Shown here piece after piece: positions 32,433 to 44,721 of a stretch of DNA of 64,000 bases. The notes below the pieces were generated by a model. The model was not told the DNA's origin. It did no database searches and was given only the letters and a program-made list of their open reading frames with translations. Each line of letters opens with the position of its first letter. The first letter of the stretch is position 1. The position numbers were made by a program, and so were the translations under genes. Origin of the DNA: Purshia tridentata (Eukaryota > Streptophyta > Magnoliopsida > Rosales > Rosaceae); contig QANT01004266.1 in the NCBI GenBank assembly GCA_003254885.1, forward strand, positions 39,016 through 103,015, in the 5' to 3' direction.

Positions 32433-34820
32433 AGCTCCTTGCTCGCGTCCTCTCCCCTCTGCCTGCACAAAAATCGGCCATTTTCAGGCGAGACCCAGCC
32501 ACCCCTCAATTTCTCCAATTGTCGGTTGTCCTCCCCTAACCTTCCTTACGTCGGCAGCTGCCCTTACTGTTGTGAAATTGCGCCGGAAAACCAATTTAGC
32601 TATTAGTTGCTCCTCCGATTCCGGCCACTCCTGCCATACTTTGAACCCAATTTATCATGCGTTTTTCTTCTTTTAGTAAGTGCTTCTTTTCCCCTGTAGC
32701 TTAATTGAGTAACTATGAGTATTTTTAGAAGATTGATTTAAGGGGTTTTGAGACCCATTTCGGGTTTGACTTGATTGAGTGAAATTAGTAGTTGTTTGGT
32801 GTAATTAAAGGGTAAAGAATGGATTTGGAGTGATTTGGGATTTGATTGGTTGTTTAATTTTGAGAAATTTGAAAGTTTGAAATTTGGGAGATAATGTCAT
32901 TTCGGATTTTTGTTTAATTGGAACTTGAATTGATGAATTATTGTGAGTAATTAGGAACTTGGAAATTAGGGTTTGGAAACCATGTTGAATCTCTTGAAAT
33001 CTTCGATTTTGGGTGATAAATTGAGGTAGTTTTAATCAATTTTCAAATTTAGAAACCTTCAATTGTGGTTTAGAATGAAAAATTTGAAGAAGACTTGAGG
33101 AATTTAAAAGTTAAAAATTTTGGGGGTTATGCCCATCTTGGGAATTCTTGAAATTATGGAATTCTTGGATTTGATTTCAATTGTGAGCAATTCTTGCCTT
33201 AGGAACAATTACTTGATGTTTAGAATGATTAGTTTGAAGGAATTTGGAGAAATGGTTATCTTTGAAGTTTAATTGTCACTTTGAGTGGTGTTGATAATGG
33301 GTAGAACTTAGGCATTGTTAGTGTTGAGTCAGGGGGTGTTGGAATGCATTTAAAGTGCTTATGGATGGAAAAAAGAGATGCTTATAACCGGATAGGAGTT
33401 AAAGTCTGTCGGAATGTTAGATTGCACTTAAATGAATCTTTAAACATCGTTGAGTCAAAACTAATTGTACTTTATTATTTTCTTATAGAAGGTACTCCTG
33501 AAGCTTAAGGCGATCAAGTGAAGGATCGATCAATGGTAAGCTTCCTTAACTGAGAGTGGACTATTGGTTTTGAATATGTTTTAAAGGAATTGATGATTTA
33601 TTTCTCATTTATTATCTTGAGTTTTGTTGGGATTTAGTGAATGAAATTAGATTTTGGATTTCAAATGTTTTCTTATAAGTTTACATGTCGTTTTATTAGA
33701 GTTGCTGCCTTTTGGAAAGGTTTCTAGTTTCTTACTTTATTTATATGGTTTATCTTATATTTTAAATTGTTCGAGAATTGTTTGTTTTGGAAATGTTACA
33801 TGCTTTCTCTTTGTTGGAAAAAGGAACTTCATGAGTGGGTATTGTTTTCAAGCACCCAATTGGTACTCGTTTCGCATGTTGGATCAGATAGGTCTAAGGG
33901 ACCCATTCTGGCACACACTTAGGATTTAGGCTGTGTGTCGGGATGCCTAGCCCTTTGGGGGTGACCTTGTGTGCACTTATGGTAGTACTATTGGCCCTAC
34001 ATGTATATGACAAACCACGTCTCTGCACATGTATGACAGATTATTGGCCCTACATGCGTATGGCAAGTTTGTGGGCCCTGCGCATGTATGGCAGGTTCGG
34101 TGGGTAACTGATTGGGTGAGAGTTTATTTATCATATCAGTTTATAAGAACAATATTTTATTGATATAAATTTTCTATTTAGATCTAACATTTATGAGCTT
34201 GATCAGTTTATTGATTTATCAGAGTTTTCAAAATGGATTTTAAGATGATGATTTAAATAGAGTTTGCAGTAGATTTTATAAAGTATTTTTAAAATTGGGG
34301 GATTTCAAGGAATGACCGTGAGGTCTTAGAGAAAGATTGATTTTAAAAGATTTGAAATGGTTAAGTTGTTTTCAAACTTTTATTCTTATTTTTGGTCCAC
34401 TTACTGAGATTATCTCACATTTATCTTTTTTTTTTTTCCTTATGTTGTTAAACTTTCCCCCAGGTATAAGTGATCGTTGAGGTCGGGCCGTACCACGTTG
34501 AGGCGGAAGTTCTTTATTTTAAGTTTATTTCCCTAAGTTGGTTTTTATCTTATTGTTGTAAACTCAAATTAGACATGCTCTGAGAAACTTGTAATGGATT
34601 TGAGTTGTGTGGTTTGTTGAGATTTCTATTTTTGGTCAAAGACCCCTAGGCTGTGGTAGAGGTGTTGTTGTGATTAGAAGTGTTCTTCAAAGGTCTCTTT
34701 AAATGAGTTAGTCTAATTTCAGGGGAAGTTATGTCGAATTTTTGGTAGGATTTTTCTTAATATTGGATTCTCTCAGGATCACACCGAGTTTCAGAGTGGA
34801 ATTCAAGGTCCGTCTTGTCA
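31795..34820 (+). mobile_element. Solo LTR, gypsy family C
   Basis: 3026 bp, starts TGTAATGACCCATATTTT and ends GTCCGTCTTGTCA. TGGTC flanks both ends (31790-31794, 34821-34825), a perfect TSD inside the Athila-like leader/gag region. It contains a CT-repeat leader (32395-32425), a conserved stem-loop at 33913-33938 and a decayed minisatellite at 33970-34105. No internal coding. Confidence 0.87.
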
Positions 34821-35046
34821 TGGTCGGTTTCACGACAAAAAAAAGAAAAGAAAACAAGATGAATCAAGTTCGAAAAATAGCAACCAACAAAAATAGTTAA
34901 ATTTAGAGAGAAACACTATGTTTTCTAACAAAAGAAAAACAAATTACTTAAAACTTAAATAAAAATTCAAAAGTTTTCTTGTTTAAACACTAAATAAAAT
35001 TAACCCTAAAGAAAACACAAACTTAGAATTAAAGTCCTAGAACTCC

Positions 35047-35072
35047 AATTACCAACAACGACGCTAAAAACT
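35047..35072 (-). other. Degenerate primer-binding site of Athila-like element
   Basis: On the minus strand, just after the 5' LTR end, reads TTTTTAGCGTCGTTGTTGG, recognisable as a decayed TTTTTGGCGCCGTTGCCGG, the site typical of Athila/Tat elements. Changes are mostly C-to-T and G-to-A, as expected of methylated repeats. Confidence 0.65.
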
Positions 35073-35075
35073 TAT

Positions 35076-36973
35076 TGATTTTTCTACCTCAAATGTAAGG
35101 TTGTCAAGTTTTAGTATGAATTGAGAAGTAAGAGGTTCTCGTACCCAAGAGATTGGATTGAGATTTCAACTACAACCTAGATTGATTTTATGGTAAAAGA
35201 CTAACAACAAGCTAATATGTACTATGCAAAGCCACACTTAAGTATCATGATATGCACAAATGAGTAGTGTCTGGTTGTTAGTTAGTTGAGTGATAACAAT
35301 AACACTAAAATTAAAGAGAAACTAATTTCAAATGGGAAGCAAAGCAAATTCATGTACAAATTAAATTGATGATGATATGAGATTTGAGGTTTAGGGTTCA
35401 CACTAACCCTTTCATGTAATAAAAAATTCAATGAGTGATTATGCAAAATTAGATATATTAGATTCCCTCATAACCCCTAGCCAAGGTGAATCATGGCATA
35501 CCCACTTTCATATTATCAACTACCCCAATCAAAGTGATAGCTAACTACCTAAAATTCATGTCATATCAAACTCTGGTGCATAAAGTTCTAAGGATGAGAA
35601 ATCTAAGAAATTAAAACAATCCAACTAAGGTGCTTTTAAATTACCATACTCTTATGCAACATGCTTTAAAAACTAAAGGTTACCAATCTCTAATTTTTAC
35701 ATGACAACATTCCTCATATGTACAAGTGGTAAGTTCATATATACAAGTCATAATCATTAAACTAGCATAAGAGTATATACATATCCAAAAAATAATTTAT
35801 ATTACAAAAATATATGTTCATTATATGGTTAAGGTAAGGCTACATCCTTAGCCCCAAATCCAAAACCTACTCTCTATTCATAAAAGTAACAAACAACATC
35901 ACAAATTGAAACATAAATGGAAACAAGAAGGAAAAGAGAAAACTTTAAATGTTAAAGCCAAGCTCTCAAGCTGTGTCACTCCTCCAAAGATGCCCAAAAT
36001 AGCTTCTTGTCTCAAGTGCCTCCAATTTCCTCTTGAAGAATGGTAGTGAATATGTTGGATGAATTTTGTGATGGTGTTTAACTTTTTGGAGAGGAAGAGT
36101 TGATGTTGGAAAGATAGAGAGAGATGAGAAAAGGCTACGGTTTTGGAAGATGGAAGATGAGACGTGTGTTTTTGAGATGATGATGAAGCGAGGGTTTTCT
36201 TTGTATGGGAAGGGATAAATTCGAAATTGAGAGAGTGAGAGTGGTTGTCATGTGGCGCTAGGATGAGAGGGAAAGAAAGGATGAAGAGACAAGGTTAGGT
36301 GAGTTCAAAAACTTTGAATATTTGATCTTTTCTCTTATAGGATGATTCTTTAGGGTTGTAGAGATAGATAGATACCCAAATTACCTTAATTATAGCATTG
36401 ACCATGTTGAATTCAGCCTTCACTAGAAATGGGAGAGTAAAGAGTAGAGTAGAAACAAAAATGAAGCATTTTCCCAAAATGAAAAATATGCTTTTTGAAC
36501 TTTTGTCTTCTTGTACCAGAATTCTTGAGCTGACTTTGCAATGCAATTTGAGTGCTCAAAATAACTCATAAATTCAGTTTAGTATATCAAATTAAAGCCC
36601 TTGATGTCTTCTTTCCAACCATATATCATATACGCCAATCCAAGACCGAACCAAAAAGTTATGCTCCCAACAATGGATGTGACTCACTTCTACTCGGGTG
36701 CAATTTTGGGTAAAGTTTGAATTCTCAAATGAAAGCCTTGGAAGTCTTCAAATATCATGAAATTGGACTTGGAAAGACTTAAAGATAATAGTTATTACTA
36801 CCAATTGGTTACATATCAAAATCTATTTTAAAGCATAAAAGGTGGTGTTAATCATTTTATTGCTTTGTAGCCTAAAAATACAAAACTAATTGAAATGTAA
36901 CACTTTTATTCAAATAAACTTACAAACACTAAATAAGTAAGACATAAAATGGTATGAATTCATGAACATATCA
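35076..36973 (-). repeat. 5' LTR of the Athila-like element
   Basis: 1898 bp, the partner of 23630-25551. On the minus strand it begins TGATATGTTCATGAATTC. Small insertions, deletions and many substitutions separate the two LTRs, so the element is old. Confidence 0.8.
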
Positions 36974-37283
36974 GACTCAATGCTAGGTAGCGCAAGAAGG
37001 CTAACACATGGCGGATATGCACAACACCTGGTGCACATGCATGCGTGAAATCAAGTTCTTTGTGCCAAGTGGCACACATGCAATCATCGGATCAAAGGGG
37101 CATGATTTGGTGGCATCTTCTTTTTTATTTTATTTTTTCTATTTTTGTTAATTTCAAAAATTAATTAAAAAAAGCTCAGAACTCTAAAAATTTCCTCGAA
37201 AAGTACTATAGACTTGGGATGACTAGTTTTATTTAATTATGGGATCAAATTACCAATTTGCCCCTCATATAATTTCAAAAAAG
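36974..37283. other. Unassigned repeat-like sequence
   Basis: No gene. The end (TCCTCGAAAAGTACTATAGACTTGGGATG..) resumes in character at 38490 (GAAATTCCGAACTCCAATTAATACG), so this may be an old LTR or repeat interrupted by the palindrome at 37284. Confidence 0.3.
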
Positions 37284-38475
37284 GAAAAATTAGCAAAATA
37301 GACCACTTATTATTCCATATATCTTGGTCTGGTTCATGAATTTTTTTTCTTCTTCATTTTGATCCACGAATTATCTGCCGTTTGCCATTTTAGTCCATTC
37401 CTTTAAAATTTCATAAACAGTTGTTAAATGAAGGAAAAATTGTCAATTTTGCCCCAAGTTTTTCAGCTTTTCTTCATAAGTTTGACCCAACTTTTAACCT
37501 ATCAAATCTTAACCAAATTAACCAATCTTATACTAGTTTTCAAGTTATGAATATCTTCTTTACAACCATACAAAAAGTACGCAAAATAAAGCTATAAATT
37601 TTTAGATAAATAATCACAAAGTAGGCTACTTGAAACTGTAATTTTTCCATAAATTTCTAAATTTTTGAATTTTCTTCCAATTTTAATTTCCTTCAAATTA
37701 AACACCTCAAATCAATTTCTTAGGCTACTAGAAACATGTTTATAGTCTCACTATTCATCGCCCAACCACAAAACAACCTAGAAATCAAAATCTCAATTAA
37801 GAACATAAAACCCTAAACCAAAAAATTAATAAGTACACCTCAATCCGAATTCTCCTTCAATTCTCTTTTTTGTGACGCAAATAACCTAGAAAATAAATGT
37901 GAATTGAAGGAAAAATTCGGGTTATGGGGCATTTTTTGGTTTTGGAGGTTTATTTTTTAATTGAGATTTTGATTTCTAGGATGGTTTGAGGTTGGCTAAT
38001 GGATTGGTAGACTTTAAACATGTTTCTAGTAGCTTAAGAAATTGATTTGAAGTGTTGAATTCGAAAGAAATTGAAATTGGAATAAAATTCAAAATTTTAA
38101 AAATTTTATGGAGAAATTGCAGTTTCAAGTAGCCTACTTTGTTATTATTTATCTAGAGTTTTATAGTTTCGTTTTGAGTACTTTTTATATGGTTGTAATG
38201 AGGATATTCATAGCTTGAAAACTAGGATAAGGTTGGTTAATTTGGTTAAGATTTGATAGGTTAAAAGTTGGGTCAAAATTTAGAACAAAAATTGAAAAAC
38301 TCTGGACGAAATTGACAATTTTTCCTTCCATTTAACGGCTGGTTATAAAATTTTAACGGAATAGACCAAAATGGCAAATGGCAGATTATTGTGGATCAAA
38401 ATGGTGAAGAAAAAAAATGTATAAACCAAACTAAGATATATGGAATAATAAGTAGACTATTTTGGTAATTTTATC
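37284..38475. mobile_element. 1.2-kb foldback element (near-perfect palindrome)
   Basis: Two arms of about 580 bp in inverted orientation with a loop of about 30 bp at 37865-37892. Examples: ACCACTTATTATTCCATATA (37301) against TATATGGAATAATAAGTAGAC (38436), TTTGCCATTTTAGTCC (37381) against GGACCAAAATGGCAAA-like sequence at 38364, and CGAATTCTCCTTCAATTC against GAATTGAAGGAAAAATTCG at the centre. Ends are AAATTAGCAAAATAG and, on the other strand, AAATTACCAAAATAG. A third end copy lies at about 40727-40770. No ORF; no clear TSD. Confidence 0.75.
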
Positions 38476-41400
38476 TAATAAATTAGAACAACCTTAGGAA
38501 AATAACTTAAGAAAACGAAACTTGGGAAATTCCGAACTCCAATTAATACGAGTCTCGTACTGTGCGGATTGTGGGTAAAAACTCTACCTTTCTACGGTCT
38601 CACTTTGCTCAAAGTCAACATTGGTCAACTACCCAATCCCTAGTGGAAAATTAAATTCTCTGTCACTAAATTTCTAGAAATATTACAGAAATTAAGGAAA
38701 AATCCCAAAAAAAATTTGGAAATTTTCAAGATCTCACACTCTTCCACTCTGTCTCTCTCCTTCTCCTTCTCTCATTTCTCTCTCATCACTCATGCCCAGC
38801 AACCCTTCCTCCTTGATCTATGCCGTCTCACATGGGCTTGGAGGTTAAGCGATGGTGCTCGGACGCCGTTGCAACACCGATCTCGAAGCACCTAGGTTCA
38901 GTGGCTTGGTTGACATCGTCAAGCTACTTTTTTGAGTCTGATTAGCCATACCGAAATGACTTGCGCTACCTTTGAGTTTCGCATTTGAAGGATTATTTTA
39001 AATTATTTCTATTATCTAACCCATATTCTATCAAACAAAGCCTTACATTGATTATTTAATTCTATAATGAAGTTACTAGGACTTGATGACACATTCTAGG
39101 ACTAGTTAGTCAATGTAGCAGATGTCATGTGCCCCAAAAAAGAAAAAAAAATTTTGGCCATTTTTTGGGACATGACATAGGCTACTCAAAAATATTGTTG
39201 CAACCGCAATCATTTACAAATTCCATAAATTTTCCACAAAATAGTCAAATAATTAACCAAATCAATTCCGATATTTCAATAGGTCTTTTACCTATTGGAA
39301 ATCCTAACACTCACAAAGTCATCCTTTGGTTTCTTTACAATTGAAATCAAAGGGTATTCTCTTGGATCAAGAGATTGTAATTAAGAGATGTACTACATCT
39401 TGAATGGGTTGTACCCAAAATAATAAAACCTTAGTTCTTAAATGAATCTGGGTGAAAATATGTTGGGCAATATTATTTACTTATTGTACAATTTTTCTCC
39501 AACATAATTTTTGGCGCGCAAAGTGGGACCATTCTCCCTTTAATCTCTAATTTTGATGAAACTAATCACTTGTGATATTTGACTCTTAGGAATTTATAAC
39601 TACACGAGAGAGATCAAATGGCACTCCAGATCACTGTCTACTTTCAGCTCTCCCACGAACCCAACATATCGACGGACGCAAGAAGCAGGCAGGGTATCGT
39701 AAGACATTTGTCCATAAATGGACCCCTCTCTCATCCTATGTCCCAAGAGCAAATGAAGTTAAGGCCACCTTAGTTGTTGTGAAGGTGGTAAAGTGCTAAA
39801 ATAAGAGGGCTCCCTCTAAGAATGCTTTACGTAATGCAAGGAAGAGGGCTGCAAGAGCCTAAAAGAAGCGTCACGCCCCAAATTCGAAATATATCTATAT
39901 ATCTCATGTTTAGGTGTGAATCACAATTAACTTCCAGAGAAATGTGATATATACTAGCATAAATTAAATTAATTTGGCTTAAAAATTAAAACATAATTCT
40001 TAAACAAGTCAATATAAACTATTATTTTAAATTAGAATAGGTGGGTCCTAAAGTATAGACTAATTGATTCTTTATGTACATTTATTTCCAATTAATAGTA
40101 GAATAATATGCACATAAATTTCTAGGCATCATTAATGTTCCATTTTGAATTGGCACCTGCACAAATCTGTTAACAGCAAGAGCTTTAAAACTTAATAAGG
40201 ACTTTTAGTTCTTCAGAGACGACTATTATGCTTGATCAATTTTTAATAAAATAGTAAATAATCCCTGTCAATCATGCGTGCAAAGATGAACAATGCATGT
40301 ACTTACTCCTTATTTATTTCCGTTGACATACACACAAGATAAACAGGCATACACGTCCCATATTGTGCTTCTTGTCACTGTGGTCCCGAATGTCCCATTT
40401 ATGAGCCAACACCCGTCCATATTCCTTAACCCCAAAATATTTTAAATATTATTCTTTTTACTTTTTCTTCAACAATTCTTCCATAATCATAAGAACACCC
40501 AATACATCTTCCTTTCTCCTTGGTGTCTCAAATAAATCACAAGACCATCAATCCATCTCCTTTTCTCCTTTGTCTCTCAATTAATTGTTTTCTAATACTA
40601 TTCACAACCATACTTTCCTCATGTACTTTCGATTATGCATATAATGCCATAATTAGTAATGAAAATTAAATAATCATATCCACAAATATATCTTTAATGT
40701 AATGATAAATGATAAAAATAGTAGAGAAAATTACCAAAATAGTTCACTTATTATTCCATATACCTCATGTTGTAAAATTTATTTAATTATTTACTCGCAA
40801 GTTGAAGTTTGGTATAAAGTACTTTTACAACCTAAAGTACCTAAGTAAAACAACGTTTAGTGATCAGACCCAATTTTAAAACTATTTGACAAGATTGAAC
40901 CAATCAAATACACTTAAGTTTGTATGACAGATGCACAACCTAAGAAATACAACCAGCAAGCATTTCAAATATTCATGTGAGGAGTGACAACCTAGGCACT
41001 CAAGGATCCATCAAAATAGGCATCCTAGTGCTAGCCACAACTAAAGTGAAGTGTCTGATGCTAGATTAGGTTCAGTTCATCAGTTGCAATATTATTAACC
41101 ATAAGCCAAGGTCTGATAGCATATGACAAAGAATTAAACACAAGTTAAACAAATGCCAAATAAACCCAGCAATTACAAGGAGGAAACAAACAAGTTGTTC
41201 ACCCAGAAAAACCTCAAAGGGTTAAAAAACAGGGGGTCTTATCCGCTGACCGGGCAATCCAATATGTTGAGGTTCAATACAAAGTCAATATCAGCACACA
41301 AGCTTATTTACCTACTCTAAAGCTAAGTAGCAGCTAGCATACCCACTTTGTGCAACCATCAACCAACAAGCTCAGAGTCAATTGTGTCGTTGGCAGCTCA

Positions 41401-41668
41401 GCCTTTAGCTTATCAACTCGCAGCACCCATTTGCAGCTTGCATGAGGATTCTTGATATGAAAGTGATATATAGTTCTATCGAACTTACCTTTTACTAAAT
41501 TTGGTATTCTGTCGAAGTACAAAAGGTTAAGCTTGAATACTAGGTAGGGGAATCTCACACCTTGTGTATGGACTCTTTTTATTGCATGTATTTATGACTG
41601 AAAAATATTGATGCATGTGAAAGCTGCATGTTTTTGGTTGCTATCTGTTGCATGGTTTTCATATTGGA
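38476..41668. other. Old repeat remnants, no gene recognised
   Basis: A CT-rich leader-like stretch (38740-38800) and short coding-like bits, none extended. At 39500-39525, after CTCCAACA, the sequence TTTTTGGCGCGCAAAGTGGG looks like a degenerate retroelement primer site, making 39120-39500 a possible LTR end. GTCACGCCCCAAATTCG at 39872 resembles an LTR start. A terminus of the 37284 family is at about 40727. A weak copia- or gypsy-like flank runs to 41668. Nothing has an intact frame. Confidence 0.35.
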
Positions 41669-41673
41669 TGATA

Positions 41674-42796
41674 TGTAATGGTCTGCACTCTCCTAGGTAA
41701 TTTTTAAGTGGGACTCAGAGTTGACTTTTGGTTCTAGTAAGATTTTAATTTTGACCTTGGGTCCGTTAGGAAGGCCTTGAGCTCACGGGTTCGTCGACAC
41801 GTGGCATGGGTCGTTTAGCCACGGTTAGAAAGTTATGAACGTGACAAGTGACCCAAAAGTTGACTTTTTAAATTACTTAGATTTCAAATTTGACTTTGAC
41901 ATGGTTGCGGAGAGCTCAACTCCACAAATTCATGCATCGTTTGGAGTTACAGTTTGAGAAATACGGAGGTTTAAAGTGAGGGGCAAACTTGTAATTATGG
42001 TGAAGTGGCTTTTAAAATTCCAGAAATTTCTAGAAGGGTCTCTCTCTCCTTTATCTCTCGCACAGCCCCCCTAGCCCAACATCTCTTTCTCCCTCTCTTT
42101 CTTGCACGACCACCTAGCCCATTCCGGCCGACCTAGCCCCCACCGACGACTCTCCAGCCGCCAGCCAGCGATTTCAGCCCCTTCTCCCGCCGCCCCCATC
42201 TCTCTCTTCTCTCTCCTGAGCTCTCTTTCTCCCCCTTTGTGCGCAACAACATCCCAGCCTTCCTATTTTAGGCCAGTTTCCGGTTAGACCCACGTCACTG
42301 AGGTACTCCCCTGGTGCCGACGACTTCCCCCAGCCACCTCCTTCGCCAGCCGTCGCTCCCACGTGCAGCTACGAGCTCAAGAAGCCCAGCTGCACTGCTA
42401 GTTCCTCGGCTGATTTTGGCCGTTTCCGGCCACGGTTGACTCAAGTTTTTGGTTGTAGCGGTGGAGCGGTCGAGCCAAAGACGTCGAGGCAATCTAGTTA
42501 GCTTAGGTATTTGTAGGCGCTTAGCTATTCTTGTAAATTTTATTTTCTTAGTGAATATGTAGTGTGGCTCTGATAACCTAATGAATACTTATTTAATTGG
42601 TTTTGAAATTTGGGTCAGAGACTCCTTGTTTGTGGTAGAGGTGATGTGTTTAGAAGTGCTTTTGCAGGTCTTTTTGGAAAGGGTTGGTCCAATTTCAGGG
42701 GAGGTTCTGCCGAATTTTCGATAGGATTTTCCTTGATATTGGATTCCCGCAAGATTACTCTGAATTTCAGGGTAGAATTCGGGGCCGGTCCTGTCA
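41674..42796 (+). repeat. 5' LTR (family B)
   Basis: 1123 bp, TGTAATGGTCTGCACTC...GGTCCTGTCA. Compared with the 3-kb LTRs it lacks the minisatellite and stem-loop part: the leader (to about 42440) passes directly into the TTGTAGCGGTGGAGCGGTCG block that lies near the 3' end of the others. Confidence 0.85.
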
Positions 42797-42799
42797 ATT

Positions 42800-42811
42800 T
42801 GGTATCAGAGC
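42800..42811 (+). other. Primer-binding site, initiator tRNA-Met
   Basis: TGGTATCAGAGC, an exact match to the standard PBS complementary to the 3' end of plant initiator tRNA-Met, three bases after the LTR end. Confidence 0.92.
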
Positions 42812-42890
42812 ATAGGTTTAAGATTCCTCTTTTCCTCACCAAGTGTGCATCCTTGTTTCTAAAAAATCTCTTTAGTTTCTTATAGGGATT

Positions 42891-44192
42891 ATGCCTCCTC
42901 AACATGGCCGACCACCAGGGGACCACCATAGGGTTAATGAAGGTGCAGACGAGACTGCACAAGGATATGCTCAATCTTTGGATGCATTAGTTGAAGCGAT
43001 GACAAATGTAGTACGTACACGTGGACCTACAGAAAGGGATTATAGTATTGAACGAGCCCATAGACTTAGGTCTACAGTCTTTAAAGGAACAACTGATCCG
43101 GGTGTAGCTAACGACTGGATACTAAGACTAGAAAGAATTTTTGAGGTCATGAGGTGTCCGGATGAAGAAAAGATCATATTAGCTCCGTTCTTACTTGACG
43201 TTGATGCGTATTTTTGGTGGGAATCAGAAAAAGTAAGACTTACCGATGATGAGATTACTTGGGATAGGTTTAGAAGTGCTTTTTATGAGCAGTATTATCC
43301 TAGAGTGTACTATGATGAGGAACAGGTAGAATTTCAGAGGTTGAGACAAGGATCCATGACAGTGGCAGAGTATGAAAGGAAATTTACAGAGCTTTCTAGA
43401 TTTTGCCCGCATCTTATGGCGGATGAGAGAGAGAAGTGCTCTAGATTTGAGGATGGTTTAAGAGAAGAAATTTGCATGACAGTTGTAGCTGCTATGCATA
43501 CCAATTATTCTAGCCTGAGAGAGGTTGCCATGAAAGTTGAGAGATCTCTTGCAGAAGGAAACAGAGGTGGAATAAGACGCTGCCATCATCAGAGTACAAT
43601 AGTGTACTAACATAGTGTTCTAGCTGCTAAGACTGCCTACTATTGTACTCTGAAAGAGAGCAATTTCAGTTCTAGTTCTTCTGGGAGTGGTGGATTTCGA
43701 GGTTACCAACATAGTGTTAGTGGTAGTCAAGGCTCAAGACATAGTCACCAATTTGGAGATCAGTCCATTGCTGGCAGTGTCAGAACCTCGGATTTCTCAG
43801 AAAGACAGCGATTCACTAGGGCTGGTGCCCACAAATATCCGGTTTGCGAGATTTATGACAAACGTCATGAAGGACCTTGCTTAAGAAGTACTACGGAAGG
43901 ATACTTCCATTGTGGTCAGATGGGGCATTATAGAAAGGATTGCCCAATGTTATACCATGGAGAAGGTGAAGCTTCTGGATCAGCTGTACGTACAAAGCAA
44001 ACCTTTGGGGCTCAAAGTCATAGCCATGGAGCGACACATAGTGGATATGGTACAACTAGAAGTGGCGCTCAGTCTAGTCACTCCGTTAGAGGCAGTAGAC
44101 AACAAAGAGGACGTTCTTGGGCTCAAGGCAGAGTCCTTGCCATGACACAGCAGCAGGCACCGATTTCTTCAGACGTCATTTTAGGTAAGTGA
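42891..44192 (+). pseudogene. gag: gag polyprotein with one in-frame stop, pol deleted
   Basis: The frame starting MPPQHGRPPGDHH runs 239 codons to a TAA at 43608-43610 and stays open in the same frame to 44192 (434 codons with the two stops). Residues 60-200 form the retrotransposon gag capsid-like domain, with WILRLERIFEVM, AYFWWES, and FYEQYYPR. Beyond the stop are a Cys/His stretch (PVCEIYDKRHEGPC) and a zinc knuckle YFHCGQMGHYRKDC in which the first Cys of CX2CX4HX4C is Tyr. It ends at DVILGK, where DVI(T/L)G normally opens the protease region, so the deletion begins exactly there. It would form the virus-like particle and bind RNA. The stop lies within a 13-bp hairpin (43591-43651). Confidence 0.85.
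43591..43651 (+). repeat. 61-bp hairpin containing the gag stop codon
   Basis: AGAGTACAATAGT (43591-43603) is exactly complementary to ACTATTGTACTCT (43639-43651); the 35-nt loop contains the TAA at 43608. The flanking gag frame is preserved across it. It looks like a small foldback insertion in the gag linker, between the capsid and the zinc knuckle. Confidence 0.75.
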
Positions 44193-44711
44193 TCTAGTCT
44201 GGGTGGAAGACCCGTATTTTATTAAGTGTTATACGTAGATTTGCGTTGTTTTTAATAGAAAAGCTAGGTACAATTTGAAGTCAATTGGAGAATTTAGTAA
44301 GATCCTAAGTAATAGTTTTGTGGAGATAAGTTGGATGTCTATTATAGAATAATAAAGGAGGCTAATGGGAATCCTAATTAGGACGGAATGGAGGAAGTGA
44401 TCGAGGAAAAAAAAAAGAGATTAAGTGGTTGAAAAGAGTGAATCTGAGGAAATACACTTAAGTATATTTTAAGTGCAATTGGTGCATGCTAAATGGCGTA
44501 GTTTAGTAGAGAAGCAGTGTTCGTGAGAAGGAATACAAAGGAAAATTTAAGGAAGTTGTTGATTATAGTTGGAGTTGGAAGATTTAATTAGAGTAAGAGC
44601 AGCGGAAGCCTGGTGGCCCATAGTCTTCGAAGAGCAAAGGAAGAGGTTAAGGAATTTGAAAAACTAGATTACCACCATGTGTATTAAATTTCGAGGATGA
44701 AATTTTCTAAC
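44193..44711 (+). other. Residual 3' internal region of gag-only element
   Basis: No ORF of size. It ends with AATTTCGAGGATGAAATTTTC, the remnant of the last codons of Tekay-type pol, showing that an internal deletion joined gag to the tail of pol. Confidence 0.6.
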
Positions 44712-44721
44712 TGGGGGAGAT
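44712..44721 (+). other. Polypurine tract
   Basis: TGGGGGAGAT directly before the 3' LTR start at 44722, the expected site of plus-strand priming. Confidence 0.85.

Larger units (their letters stand above)
23630..36973 (-). mobile_element. Athila-like Ty3/gypsy element lacking RT, RNase H and integrase
   Basis: Two long direct repeats, 23630-25551 and 35076-36973, both start (minus strand) TGATATGTTCAT and end AAATCA; they are the LTRs. Next to the 5' LTR is a degenerate form of the Athila/Tat primer site. Minus-strand order: 5' LTR, leader, gag remnants, protease remnant, polypurine-like tract (about 25552-25575), 3' LTR. Excluding two inserted solo LTRs the internal part is about 3.4 kb, so nearly all of pol is absent. 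The flanks GACTT (left) and GACTC (right) could be an imperfect TSD. Gag and protease similarity (see entries) supports the Athila lineage. Confidence 0.75.

Noticed and set aside
32249-32606. ORFs over a CT repeat
   Set aside because: Low-complexity RERERE or SLSLSL translation of the CT leader in the family C LTR.
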